From Chloroflexota bacterium (lineage in GTDB: Bacteria; Chloroflexota; UBA11872), in the NCBI GenBank assembly GCA_028873795.1, contig JAPPNP010000070.1:1-64000 (forward strand): a DNA stretch of 64,000 nucleotides, in the 5' to 3' direction. The position numbers and the translations under genes were made by a program. Positions 8,266 to 17,336 of this stretch are shown piece by piece. Each line of letters opens with the position of its first letter. Within the stretch, counting starts at the first letter, position 1. The notes beneath the pieces are model-generated. The model saw only the letters and a program-made list of their open reading frames with translations. It ran no database searches and had not been told where the DNA came from.

Positions 8266-9765
8266 ATGAATAGGCTGACCGCCTCCGACCTCCCGCCGAA
8301 TCTCACGCGCCGGAGACTCCTCGGGCTTGGGGCGATTGGCGCTGGAGCGTTCCTTGGCACCTCCTTGGCCGGTTGCCAAGAGGCCGCAGTCACAACTCTG
8401 GCGCCTCCCGAATCGTGGGACTACGCCTTTGTGCAGGTTCAGGTGGCGCCCATGGACTCTGACGCACTTCTTCCTGACCAGACCGTCGTGACGGCTGGCG
8501 GGCGCATTGTGGCGATGGGACCGTCCAGCGCAATCACCCTTCCAGCCCACGTCGGGCAGATCGACGGCCGCGGGCGCTATCTCATGCCGGGATTGGCGGA
8601 CATGCACGTGCACCTCGCGGGGCCATTCGGCGCCTACGGAATCCGTGATCCGCTCAACCCGGAAACGATTGCCACAGCTGAAGACGACCTCTTGCTCTAT
8701 GCCGCCAATGGGGTGACCACGATTCGCAACATGTTCGGCATTCCGTTTCATGTCGGCCTCAAGCAACGAATCGTTGACGAGGACCTTCTGGCTCCCACGC
8801 TGTACACGTCGGGCCCGCGCATCGCGACGGGCAACTGGCATCCATCCCTAGTGCTCGCAACGCCTCAGGAGGCTGACCGGGAAGTCCGGGCACAGCGGCT
8901 GGCCGGCTACGACTTCGTGAAGGTTGGCTCGGAGTCGCCCGTAAAGATCTACGACGCCATCGTGAACACAGCCGCGGAGATTGGCATCCCCGTCATCGGG
9001 CACGTCAACTGGCGCGTAGGCGTGGCGGGCATCATTGCAGCCGGCCAGTCCAGCATCGAGCATCTGGATGGCTACCTCTACGCGGCCCGCGCGAACGAGC
9101 GCGCCACGATCGGTGCCGACCGCCCGTGCTTGTGGGCGGACCGGGTCGATACAGCCAAGATCGATGGCCTTGTGGCACAAACGGCTGTCGCCGGGGCGTG
9201 GAATTGCCCAACGCTTTCGACGAACAACCGGCCTCTTGCTCAAGGCGATGTCGGCACCTTCGTGCGGCGATTCGAAATGCGTCTAGTCCCTCCCGACACT
9301 CGCGCGGCATGGGCGCATCTGACCGGTTCGATCCCCGATCGAAACCCGCAGCAGGAACGCTGCTACAGCCTCCACCAGTCCATCGTCAAGGCCCTCAGCG
9401 ACGCCGATGCGCCGCTCCTCCTGGGCACGGACGGCTGGGGCTACTTCATGATTCCCGGCTTCGCGATCCATGAGGAACTCTGGAGTTTCGTCGATGCCGG
9501 ACTGACGCCCTTCCAGGCGCTGCGGGCGGCGACGAGCGAGCCTGGGCGATATCTTCGGGAGGCACTTGGCATCGACGAGGACTTCGGAGTGGTGAAGCTC
9601 GGCGCACGGGCGGATCTGCTCTTGCTCAACTCAAATCCCCTCACCGATGTGGCGAATGTTGCAGACCGTGCAGGGGTGATGCTTAGGGGACGGTGGGTGC
9701 CCGAGACTGAGCTCGCTGATCACCTGCTCGACCTTGCCGAGCGCATGCACAAGCGGGCAGCCTGA
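8266..9765 (+). CDS. Tat-exported lipoprotein amidohydrolase
   Basis: A 499-residue metal-dependent hydrolase of the imidazolonepropionase-like amidohydrolase group. Residues 1-37 combine a twin-arginine signal (TRRRLLGLG, Arg15-17) with a lipobox LAGC (Cys37), so it should be exported folded and lipid-anchored outside the membrane. Metal ligands are visible: H114 and H116 (DMHVH), K219, H246 (VIGHVN), H266 (SIEHLDG) and D389 (LLGTDG). The start is the ATG at 8266; upstream in-frame codons overlap the divergent epimerase. The substrate is unknown; peptidase, isoaspartyl-type and lactonase activities all occur in this group. Confidence 0.85.
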   Translation: MNRLTASDLPPNLTRRRLLGLGAIGAGAFLGTSLAGCQEAAVTTLAPPESWDYAFVQVQVAPMDSDALLPDQTVVTAGGRIVAMGPSSAITLPAHVGQIDGRGRYLMPGLADMHVHLAGPFGAYGIRDPLNPETIATAEDDLLLYAANGVTTIRNMFGIPFHVGLKQRIVDEDLLAPTLYTSGPRIATGNWHPSLVLATPQEADREVRAQRLAGYDFVKVGSESPVKIYDAIVNTAAEIGIPVIGHVNWRVGVAGIIAAGQSSIEHLDGYLYAARANERATIGADRPCLWADRVDTAKIDGLVAQTAVAGAWNCPTLSTNNRPLAQGDVGTFVRRFEMRLVPPDTRAAWAHLTGSIPDRNPQQERCYSLHQSIVKALSDADAPLLLGTDGWGYFMIPGFAIHEELWSFVDAGLTPFQALRAATSEPGRYLREALGIDEDFGVVKLGARADLLLLNSNPLTDVANVADRAGVMLRGRWVPETELADHLLDLAERMHKRAA

Positions 9766-9945
9766 GCGCCACACGTGACGCAGCACCGCGCGTCGCTTCT
9801 CGCGCGTATGGACATCGGGCGGGTCGGGACATCCGACTCCAGAACCACCGTCGTCCCAAGGGTTCGCTACAGGCGCGGTCGCATTGGACGTTTCGCTACT
9901 GTTGAGTGTCTCGCAGGTGTGCATCGCTGCCGCTAGGCTAGTGGC

Positions 9946-11043
9946 ATGACATCTTCCGGCGAACGCCTTCGCATCGGCGTCATCTTCGGCGGGCGCTCCG
10001 GTGAGCACGAGGTGTCGCTGCGGTCGGCGTCGTTCGTGATGGACTCCCTCGACCGCGCCAAGTACGACGTGGTGCCCATCGGCATCGGGAAACAGGGCGA
10101 GTGGCTGCTGGACGCCGATCCGATGCGCCGTCTCAGCGCCGCGCCCGCGGCCGAATCCGGCGCGTCGCTGCCGGTCACGCTGCCGACGGCGCACCTCCCC
10201 GCCGCGGGACGGGCGTCGGTTGGAGCGCTCGACCTGGTGTTTCCGATGCTGCACGGCACCTACGGTGAAGACGGCACGGTGCAAGGACTGCTCGAGCTTG
10301 CCGATCTGCCGTACGTAGGCTCGGGCGTCACGGGCTCGGCCGTAGCCATGGACAAGGGACTGGCGAATACGATTCTGCGCGACCACGGCCTGCCCGTCGG
10401 CTCGTGGCAGGTTGTCACCGCGCCAATGTGGCGGGCCGATCCAGCGATCGTCCGAGCAGATATCGAAGCCCGACTGTCGTACCCGCTCTTCGTCAAGCCG
10501 TGCAACCTGGGAAGCAGCGTGGGGGTTTCCAAGGTCCACCACGCCGGTGAGCTCGACGACGCGATGGCCGCCGCCGCCGAGTTCGACCGACGCATCATCG
10601 TCGAGCAAGGCATTCCGAACGCGCGTGAGATCGAGGTCAGCATTCTCGGCAACGATGAGCCGGAGGCGTCGGTGTGCGGCGAGGTCGTTCCGGCGGGCGA
10701 GTTCTACGACTACGTGTCGAAATACGAGGACGACCGATCGCAGGCCATCGTCCCGGCCGATTTGCCGCCCGCGCTGGCCGATCGCATTCGCCAAGACGCC
10801 GTGCGAGCGTTTTGCGCGCTGGACTGCGCCGGCTACGCGCGGGTGGACTTTCTGGTCGACGCCGAGACGCTGGAGCCGGTGATCGGGGAGATCAACACCA
10901 TCCCCGGCTTCACCGAGATCAGCATGTACCCAAAGCTATGGGAGGCCAGCGGCGTACCCGCGCGGGAGCTTATGGACCGGCTGATCCGGCTGGCGCTCGA
11001 GCGTCACCAGGAACGCCGGAGCCTGCGGACGTCCTACACGTAG
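9946..11043 (+). CDS. ddl: D-alanine--D-alanine ligase
   Basis: A 365-residue ATP-grasp enzyme making D-Ala-D-Ala for peptidoglycan. Motifs are [17 protein letters not shown] (residues 12-28), [16 protein letters not shown] (ATP-grasp entry), [15 protein letters not shown] (lid), EFYDYVSKY (the tyrosine that favours D-Ala over D-lactate as acceptor), and [16 protein letters not shown] with the Mg-binding Glu/Asn. Length is normal. It is a single gene; a -10-like TAGGCT lies 7 bases before the ATG, so the mRNA may be nearly leaderless. Its presence argues that the organism builds peptidoglycan. Confidence 0.96.
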   Translation: MTSSGERLRIGVIFGGRSGEHEVSLRSASFVMDSLDRAKYDVVPIGIGKQGEWLLDADPMRRLSAAPAAESGASLPVTLPTAHLPAAGRASVGALDLVFPMLHGTYGEDGTVQGLLELADLPYVGSGVTGSAVAMDKGLANTILRDHGLPVGSWQVVTAPMWRADPAIVRADIEARLSYPLFVKPCNLGSSVGVSKVHHAGELDDAMAAAAEFDRRIIVEQGIPNAREIEVSILGNDEPEASVCGEVVPAGEFYDYVSKYEDDRSQAIVPADLPPALADRIRQDAVRAFCALDCAGYARVDFLVDAETLEPVIGEINTIPGFTEISMYPKLWEASGVPARELMDRLIRLALERHQERRSLRTSYT

Positions 11044-11053
11044 GGGATCGAGG

Positions 11054-11764
11054 CTAGAGCCCAGTCTCCTCGCGAAGTTTGGCCACCGTGAATCCCGGCT
11101 GCGTCGCAAACTCCTTGCGCTTGGCCTCGTAGGCCAGCACCTGACGCGACGCTTCGGCAAGGTCGCCCGCGACCTCGTCCGGGATCACCACCACGCCGTT
11201 CTCGTCGGCGTGCACGAGATCGCCCATCCTGATGGGCGTGCCGTCGATGATCACCGGCTCGCCCGGCTCCAGGCTCACCGACGTGCCGTGAGAGACGGTC
11301 ACGCCGCGGGCGAAGTACTGGACGCCAATCTCACGCACCTCGGAGAGGTCCCGCACGCAACCATCGGTGACCACGGCCACCCCGCCCAACGCCTTGAAGA
11401 TGGTGGCCATGACGTCGCCGAAATGGCAGGACTTGGCCGGGTTGTTTCCCGAATCTTGAATCACCAGGATCGTCGGGCTCGGAGACCGCTCCACCAGCTC
11501 CCACAAATCCATCTGCCCCGATGGATTGCGCTGGCGCCCGTGGGTCGTGCTATCGCCCTTCACGGTCACCGCGTAGCCCACCACGGCCTCGCCGATCTCG
11601 GGGAACAGGCAACGCACGTCGCTGCCGATGTAGCCCTCGGTCCGGTCCCGGACGTTGAACTCTTCGATCGCGTTGGCGATCGTGGCTGAATCGATCTGGC
11701 GCAGCTCTTCGAGCTGTTCGGGCGTCAAGTTGACGGCCAAGGCGCACCTCGTGGCGTCCTTCAT
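11054..11764 (-). CDS. RraA / HMG-aldolase family protein
   Basis: A 236-residue member of the RraA-like fold (formerly called dimethylmenaquinone methyltransferase). The catalytic region is seen as SCHFGDVMATIFKALG and VVTDGCVRDLSEV, giving the G-D and D-G-x-x-R-D residues that bind metal and pyruvate in 4-hydroxy-4-methyl-2-oxoglutarate/oxaloacetate aldolases. Homologues either act as such aldolases or, as E. coli RraA, inhibit RNase E; the intact G-x(20)-R-D pattern favours the aldolase role here. The ATG at 11764 has no good ribosome site; a TTG nine codons in is preceded by GAGGT and could be the real start. Confidence 0.85.
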   Translation of the reverse strand: MKDATRCALAVNLTPEQLEELRQIDSATIANAIEEFNVRDRTEGYIGSDVRCLFPEIGEAVVGYAVTVKGDSTTHGRQRNPSGQMDLWELVERSPSPTILVIQDSGNNPAKSCHFGDVMATIFKALGGVAVVTDGCVRDLSEVREIGVQYFARGVTVSHGTSVSLEPGEPVIIDGTPIRMGDLVHADENGVVVIPDEVAGDLAEASRQVLAYEAKRKEFATQPGFTVAKLREETGL

Positions 11765-11827
11765 ACGCGCGGCAAAACCGTAGCACGGTCCGGCCGGATC
11801 GCCGGGACCGGATGGTCGTCGTATCGC

Positions 11828-12631
11828 CTAGCCGAGCTCCTGCGAGCGGCGATAGGCCGCGGCCACGGCGGCGAGGAACGCCTCACGCAGGTCCCGTTCC
11901 TCGAATATGTCGAGCGCGGCGGCCGTGGTGCCGCCGGGCGAGGTGACGGCTTGCCGCAGGGCTTGGGCGCTCAGGTCTCCGGCGTTCCATAGCTCGGCGG
12001 ATCCGATGAGGGTCTCGCGGACGAGCGTGGTGGCGATCTCCCGGTCGAGCCCGACCGACACGGCGGCGTCAATCCACGCCTCGGCAACCAGATAGACATA
12101 GGCCGGGCCGCTGCCGTGCACGGCCGTCGCGGCGTCGAGCATGCCTTCCGCTTGAACTTCGATCTCGGTGCCGAACGATCCCAGGATCTGCTGGGTGAGA
12201 CGCCGATCGGCGGCGTCGACGCCCCTGCCGGCGATCCATACCGTTGTGCCCCGCCCGATTTGCGCCGGGGTATTCGGCATCGCGCGCACGACGCGAGCCG
12301 TGCCCAACCCCGCCTCCATGGTTTCGAGGCGTACGCCGGCCATGATCGAAATCACCAGTGGCGACGGCGCCAGCGCGGGGCGGAGAACTTCTGCAATCTC
12401 CGGAAACGACTGCGGCTTCACGGCCAGCACCAGCGCCCGCGCGTTGGCCACGTCCTGCGGCAGCCCCTCTCCGGCGGATGCGCCACTGGCCGCCACCACC
12501 GCCTCACGGCGTGCGTCGTCGATCTCGCTCACGACGATCGACGCAGCGGGAACCGTGCCGCTGGCGGCGAGCGCTGAAACGACGGCGCCGCCCATCGCCC
12601 CGGCGCCGATGACGGTGACGCGCTCGCTCAC
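11828..12631 (-). CDS. proC: Pyrroline-5-carboxylate reductase
   Basis: A 267-residue NAD(P)H enzyme for the last step of proline synthesis. It opens VTVIGAGAMGGAVVSALA (Rossmann motif), continues with LAVKPQSFPEI (about 72), SIMAGV (about 105), RAMPNTPAQIGRGTTVW (about 118) and ends with the dimer-forming HGSGPAYVYLVAEAWIDA and SPGGTTAAALD motifs that mark the active site. The start chosen is GTG at 12631, preceded by GAGGT eight bases upstream; a longer reading has no family similarity. It lies 64 bases downstream of comEC on the same strand. Confidence 0.95.
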   Translation of the reverse strand: MSERVTVIGAGAMGGAVVSALAASGTVPAASIVVSEIDDARREAVVAASGASAGEGLPQDVANARALVLAVKPQSFPEIAEVLRPALAPSPLVISIMAGVRLETMEAGLGTARVVRAMPNTPAQIGRGTTVWIAGRGVDAADRRLTQQILGSFGTEIEVQAEGMLDAATAVHGSGPAYVYLVAEAWIDAAVSVGLDREIATTLVRETLIGSAELWNAGDLSAQALRQAVTSPGGTTAAALDIFEERDLREAFLAAVAAAYRRSQELG

Positions 12632-12695
12632 GGATCGCGACCTCGAGGAACAATCATCGTTGGCGATCCTACCTGCCGCGGAGGCTGGCCAAGGC

Positions 12696-14924
12696 TCAGT
12701 GCCGCACCTCGATGGTTCCCAAGTCGGCGCGAATTCGGGCGCTGCCCACAAGACGCGCGGTGTCGGGCTGGGACGCCGGGACGACGATTCTTCCGTCCTC
12801 GTCCACGGCCCGCGCCACGATCTCGGGCAGTCGAGGATGCGGGGCGATCACAACCACAGCGCCTGCATCGCGCAAGGCGGACGCGGGGATGGCTCCAAGC
12901 GACGTTGACCGACCGAGCACCACCACCTCCGCCCGCAACCCCGGTGGCAGCGAGGGCTGCGGCACGGTCGGCGGCGCGACAGCGAAGGCCGCGTCGCCCG
13001 ACTCCACCACTACCCAAATGCCGCCATCTACCGCGATGAGCTCAGTCTCGAGTGCTCCAGTGATCCGACGCGTGTCGGCAGTGACGGGTGCGCGGCCGGC
13101 ACGGTCGGGCGCCACGAGGTGCGCTCCCAGCGCGTGAACCGGAGGCGCCTGCACCATGTCCACGTCTCGTGCGCCTACGAGGTCAACGGCCATGTGCGAG
13201 ACGTCGCCGCCGGACGAGGCGACGGCCAGGTTGTCGACCTGGAGGTCCCAGCGCGGCAGCGCGCGGTCAAGCAGTAAGCGGTCCATCCGGCTTCCCGCCA
13301 CGGCTACCCGGTCATCGCCCTTTCGGACGTAGACGGTGGGGGCGCGCCCCACGAGGTCGACGGTAGCCACGGTGGCGCCGTCGTCGAACAGTCGCGGCAT
13401 TCCGGCGACAGCCATCGCCGGCGGGGCGATCAAGGCGATGAGCGCCACGCCGTAGGTGGCGCGTCGGGGAAGCACGATCAATCCGGCGCGTGAACGAACG
13501 ATGCGCGGCGGCGGGCGACCAAGCAGGACCAGCGCCGCGCCGATGCAGATATATGAGGCCAGCGCTTGCGGGAAGTCGAATCCCGTGGTGGCGAGTGAAG
13601 CGCCCGGCAATTGCGCGGCGAGCCGCCCCGCCTGAATCAAGTATTCGAGCGGCAGCCAGGCGGCCCAGCCGACCACGTCGGCGGCCGGCCACCCGGCGGA
13701 GGCCCAGATGGCGACCGGCGCACCGGTGGCCATGATGGCGGCGGGCGCCGCAAGGGCGAGCAGATTGGCCGGCACCGCCATGAGCTGAAAGCGCTCGAAC
13801 GTGTGCGCAATGATCGGGGTCACCATCAAGCTGGCGGCCACGGTGGTGGCGAGCAGCTCTGCGCTCCACCTGGGCATCCGGGCGCGCTCCGTAAGCGCCG
13901 CTGAAATGCGGGGCGCAATTACGATCAGGCCCAGCGTGCCCGCGAATGACAGTTGGAACCCGACGTCGCCGAGCGCCTGGGGCTGCACCAGCGCCATGCC
14001 GGCCCCGGCGAGCCCCAGGGCGGTCAAGGTGTCCGCGTCTCGGCCGAAGATCCACGCCAGCAGCACCAAGTCGCCCATGATGGCCGCGCGAACCACGCCT
14101 GGCTCGGCGCCGGCCAACACTGCGTAGAGCGGAAGCAGCACGGCCGCCAAGCCAACTCCGTAGCGGCCCAGCGCCCATCCGGCCAGCCACCGAACCCAGA
14201 GCGCGATCAAAGTGATGTTGAAGCCCGAGATGGCGACGATATGAATCAGGCCGGAGGTCAGGAAGTCGTCGCGCAACTCATCGGGGAGGCGCTGGCGGAT
14301 GCCCACGAGCATGGCCGAAAGGAGCGAGGCGTGCGGCTCTGGCAACGCCGAGCGGATGCTGGAATCGACGTGCCGCCGTAGGCGCAGCAGCGGCGGGGGA
14401 TCGGGAGCCGCGCCCGCCTCGATCACCGTGATCTGCGGATCGTCGAGCGTCCCCGCCCACGAGTCCGTATGCCCGAGCAGGGCGTTTGTGGCGCGAGGGT
14501 GCGACGGAACAAGTCTGCCGCTCGCCACGACTCGCGCGTTCGGCAACGCCAGTGACCTTGGAACGAACACCTGCACGCGTCCCGCGGCTCGCTGCGGTTC
14601 CTGGCCCTCTCCGGTTTCCACAGCCTCGACTTGCAGTGTCCGCCGTGGCCCAGATGCGTCGTCCGCAACGGTTGCCATGACCGTGAGCGCGGAGCCCGCG
14701 GGCGCCTGCAGCAAGGGTGGCTGCGAGGCCACATGATGTCCACCGCGCGCCAGACCAAGGGCCAGCGCGGCCAAGACTGCGCCCATCAACAGCGGACGGC
14801 GGCCGGTCAGGGCCGATGCAGCTCCAACGAGCGCCAGCCCAATGACCACCCAGGCGGGCGCGGGCCCCCACCAGGCCGCGAGCGCAATGCCGAGCAGGAT
14901 CGCGGCGGCCATCCAGGCGGTCAC
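12696..14924 (-). CDS. comEC: ComEC/Rec2 DNA uptake channel
   Basis: A 742-residue competence protein that carries transforming DNA across the inner membrane. The first third has helices and an extracytoplasmic OB-like ComEC_N-associated region; the centre is the Competence domain with the hallmark HIVAISGFNITLIALWVRW (around 245) and RAAIMGDLVLL; the C-terminal third looks like a degenerate metallo-beta-lactamase domain (DGATVATVDLVG onward) that lacks a clear HxHxDH, unlike many relatives with an active nuclease. The chosen start is the GTG overlapping the comEA stop (GTGA), with an ATG four codons later as the alternative. Confidence 0.92.
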   Translation of the reverse strand: MTAWMAAAILLGIALAAWWGPAPAWVVIGLALVGAASALTGRRPLLMGAVLAALALGLARGGHHVASQPPLLQAPAGSALTVMATVADDASGPRRTLQVEAVETGEGQEPQRAAGRVQVFVPRSLALPNARVVASGRLVPSHPRATNALLGHTDSWAGTLDDPQITVIEAGAAPDPPPLLRLRRHVDSSIRSALPEPHASLLSAMLVGIRQRLPDELRDDFLTSGLIHIVAISGFNITLIALWVRWLAGWALGRYGVGLAAVLLPLYAVLAGAEPGVVRAAIMGDLVLLAWIFGRDADTLTALGLAGAGMALVQPQALGDVGFQLSFAGTLGLIVIAPRISAALTERARMPRWSAELLATTVAASLMVTPIIAHTFERFQLMAVPANLLALAAPAAIMATGAPVAIWASAGWPAADVVGWAAWLPLEYLIQAGRLAAQLPGASLATTGFDFPQALASYICIGAALVLLGRPPPRIVRSRAGLIVLPRRATYGVALIALIAPPAMAVAGMPRLFDDGATVATVDLVGRAPTVYVRKGDDRVAVAGSRMDRLLLDRALPRWDLQVDNLAVASSGGDVSHMAVDLVGARDVDMVQAPPVHALGAHLVAPDRAGRAPVTADTRRITGALETELIAVDGGIWVVVESGDAAFAVAPPTVPQPSLPPGLRAEVVVLGRSTSLGAIPASALRDAGAVVVIAPHPRLPEIVARAVDEDGRIVVPASQPDTARLVGSARIRADLGTIEVRH

Positions 14925-15325
14925 GGGTCGACGGGCACTTGTGAGCGAAACTGTTCCACCACGCGCGCGGGAATGCCGAGGTCGACGAGCGTCTGCGCCT
15001 CGGTGATGGGGCCAAACAGTCGACGGTGGGTCGTGATCCGCTCCGCATACAGGGGACCGATGCCCGTGACCTGATCTGCCAGGGCGTCGGCCGATGCGGT
15101 ATTGATCCACTGGAGTGCTGCGGCGGAGACCTCAATCCCAAGAGGCGGCTGCACGGCGGGTGGGGACGCGAATCCGGGCAGGGCGCCGGGGGTCAGCAGC
15201 GCCAGTGCCACGGCAGCGGGCGCGAGGACCAGTCCAACCCAGCGATAGACCCGCGAAGGCCGCGGGGACTCGCCGGTTACGGACTGCCCGTCCGCCGGCT
15301 GCTCGTGCTCGGACGTGTTCGCCAA
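14921..15325 (-). CDS. comEA: ComEA-like helix-hairpin-helix DNA receptor
   Basis: About 134 residues if it starts at the TTG at 15325, directly after the upstream stop; an ATG at 15427 would overlap the MoeA-PBP gene by about 100 bases. There is one membrane anchor (VGLVLAPAAVALALL) followed by a linker and a single helix-hairpin-helix DNA-binding module: WINTASADALADQVTGIGP then AERITTHRRLFG. This is the usual layout of ComEA, the surface receptor that hands double-stranded DNA to ComEC, encoded next in a four-base overlap. The start is the uncertain part. Confidence 0.87.
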   Translation of the reverse strand: MANTSEHEQPADGQSVTGESPRPSRVYRWVGLVLAPAAVALALLTPGALPGFASPPAVQPPLGIEVSAAALQWINTASADALADQVTGIGPLYAERITTHRRLFGPITEAQTLVDLGIPARVVEQFRSQVPVDP

Positions 15326-15326
15326 G

Positions 15327-17336
15327 CTACGGCGGCGTTTCGCGCGTCGGCGACTCTGGGAGTTCGGCGGCCACCCGTCCCATCCGCGACGTGTCGTAGC
15401 CGCCCATAGCCTCGACCTGACCTGCAAAGGCCGGGTCGCGCAGCACCTCCAGCACGGGCCGCAGCACCGGCGACTCGTAGTGCTCGCGCGGGATCACGAG
15501 GTCGTAGCGCTCTTGAAGCAACGGGATGAAGTCGAGCTTCAGCGCCCGGGCGGCGGCCAGCACGCCGAGACCGGCATGGGCGCCGCCGGCGGCCACTTCG
15601 GCGGCCACCGCGACGTGGGTGTAGAGCTCACGTTCGTAGCCGGCGATGGGCGCGCCCTCGAGGCCGCGGCGGCTCAACTCATAGTCCAGCAGCATCCGCG
15701 TTCCCGAGCCGCGCTGCCGGTTCACGTACGCCACGTCGTCACGCAACAGGTCGTCGATTCCGTGAATCCGTTGCGGATTGCCCCGCGCCACCATGAGCCC
15801 CTGGTTGCGGTGCGCAAAGGTCACCAGCAGGACGTCGCGGCCCGGAAGGATGCGCTGGACGTCGGCCACGTTGTAGTCCCCGGTGGCCGGATCGATCAGG
15901 TGGCATCCGGCCGCATGCGCTGTGTTCCGGCGCAGCGCCACCAGCCCGCCCTGGCTGCCGACGTTGGTCGACGCCACCGCCGCCGGGGCGAACCGCCGGT
16001 GCACCTCATTGGCCAGCAGGTCGAGGGCGGGGTCATGGCTGCCGATGATGACGGCGGTGTGGTTCACGGCCTCGGGATGGGTGAGCAGGTCCACGTCGAC
16101 CGTCGATCCGGCCGGCAGGCCCTCGGACATCCGGGGAATGCTGATGATGCCGTCGGCCCGCACCATCGAGGTGATCATGCCGGCCCCGCGCGCAAGCGGA
16201 GCGGCAATGGTGCGCTCCCCCACGCGACCGAGCTTGACGCGCACGAATTCGTCGTCGCCCATGGGCGACACCACGGCCCGCGGCACCACCGCCTGGAGCC
16301 TCGGTCGGGGCGGCCGCTGACGCCCGAGCCCGGCATCGACAAGCGGCGCCACGAAGAGCTCCATGGCCAGCGCCGCGGACACGGGATAGCCGGGGATTCC
16401 CACGACGGCGCGCCCACGAGCGACACCCAGGACCACCGGGTGACCCGGCCGGATCGCCACGCCGTGCACGAGCACCTCGCCGAGGTCGGCGATGACGCGC
16501 GCCGTGAAGTCTTCGGCGCCAGCCGATGAGCCGGCGTTGATGACCACGATGTCGGCGCGCTCCAGCGCCTCGTCCACCGCCGCCCGCAGGCGCCCGAAGT
16601 CGTCGGGAATCGGCGGCAAGCGCTCGGCTTTCGCGCCCCACTCGCGGGCGGCCGCCGCGAGCATGAGCGAGTTCGAGTCCACGATCTCTCCCGGCCCGGC
16701 CTCCACTCCCGGCGGCACTAGCTCCGAGCCCGTGGGAATGATCGCCACGCGCGGGGGGCGGCGCACGTCGATGGATGCGTGGCCGGCCGCGGCGGCGGCG
16801 GCGATGTCCACGGGCCGGAGCGGGTGCCCGGCCGGCAACACCAACTCGGTCGCCACAATGTCCTCACCCAGCGGGCGGACGTGCTGCCACGGCGCCACCG
16901 CGGCCAGGATCTCGACGCTGCCGTCGCCAATCTCATGCAGGTCCTCGGCCATCACCACCGCATCCATGCCGGGCGGCATGGCGTCGCCCGTGTCGATCCA
17001 GAGGGCGTCTCGGTCGAGCCGCAGGCGCAGCGGCGAGGTGGGCGACGCGCCGCTCGTCGAATCCGCCGCAACCGCGACGCCATCCATCGCGGCGGCGTGA
17101 TAGTGGGGATTCGAGGTGCGGGCCCAAACCGCCGACGCCGTTACCCGGCCGACGGCTGCGTCGAGCGGCAGCGACACGGGCGGGCCAGGCGCGAGCGCTC
17201 CGGCGACGGCCAGCGCCCGGTGGAAACGCGCCCGCGCCTCATCCAGCGGCACGTCCTGTAGATAGGGAACGCGATCGGCGCCGTCGGGTGGATCGGCCTG
17301 CGCGGGTTGCTCACCCGATAGGCGGCGGGCGGTCAT
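15327..17336 (-). CDS. MoeA-PBP fusion (molybdopterin molybdotransferase plus PBP-like domain)
   Basis: A 669-residue two-domain protein. Residues 25-425 are MoeA: YHAAAMDGVAV (78-89, the MDG motif), IPTGSELV (200-207), INAGSSAGAEDFT (266-278) and GIPGYPVSAAL (313-323). Residues 427-650 are a LysR-substrate/PBP-like module (COG1910) with STNVGSQGGLVALRR and NRQRGSGTRMLLDYEL, as in proteins that sense molybdate or tungstate. MoeA inserts the metal into adenylated molybdopterin; the PBP part presumably binds oxyanion or senses the cofactor. The ATG overlaps the stop of the upstream moeA (ATGA), so translation is coupled. No recognised DNA-binding domain is present. Confidence 0.9.
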   Translation of the reverse strand: MTARRLSGEQPAQADPPDGADRVPYLQDVPLDEARARFHRALAVAGALAPGPPVSLPLDAAVGRVTASAVWARTSNPHYHAAAMDGVAVAADSTSGASPTSPLRLRLDRDALWIDTGDAMPPGMDAVVMAEDLHEIGDGSVEILAAVAPWQHVRPLGEDIVATELVLPAGHPLRPVDIAAAAAAGHASIDVRRPPRVAIIPTGSELVPPGVEAGPGEIVDSNSLMLAAAAREWGAKAERLPPIPDDFGRLRAAVDEALERADIVVINAGSSAGAEDFTARVIADLGEVLVHGVAIRPGHPVVLGVARGRAVVGIPGYPVSAALAMELFVAPLVDAGLGRQRPPRPRLQAVVPRAVVSPMGDDEFVRVKLGRVGERTIAAPLARGAGMITSMVRADGIISIPRMSEGLPAGSTVDVDLLTHPEAVNHTAVIIGSHDPALDLLANEVHRRFAPAAVASTNVGSQGGLVALRRNTAHAAGCHLIDPATGDYNVADVQRILPGRDVLLVTFAHRNQGLMVARGNPQRIHGIDDLLRDDVAYVNRQRGSGTRMLLDYELSRRGLEGAPIAGYERELYTHVAVAAEVAAGGAHAGLGVLAAARALKLDFIPLLQERYDLVIPREHYESPVLRPVLEVLRDPAFAGQVEAMGGYDTSRMGRVAAELPESPTRETPP

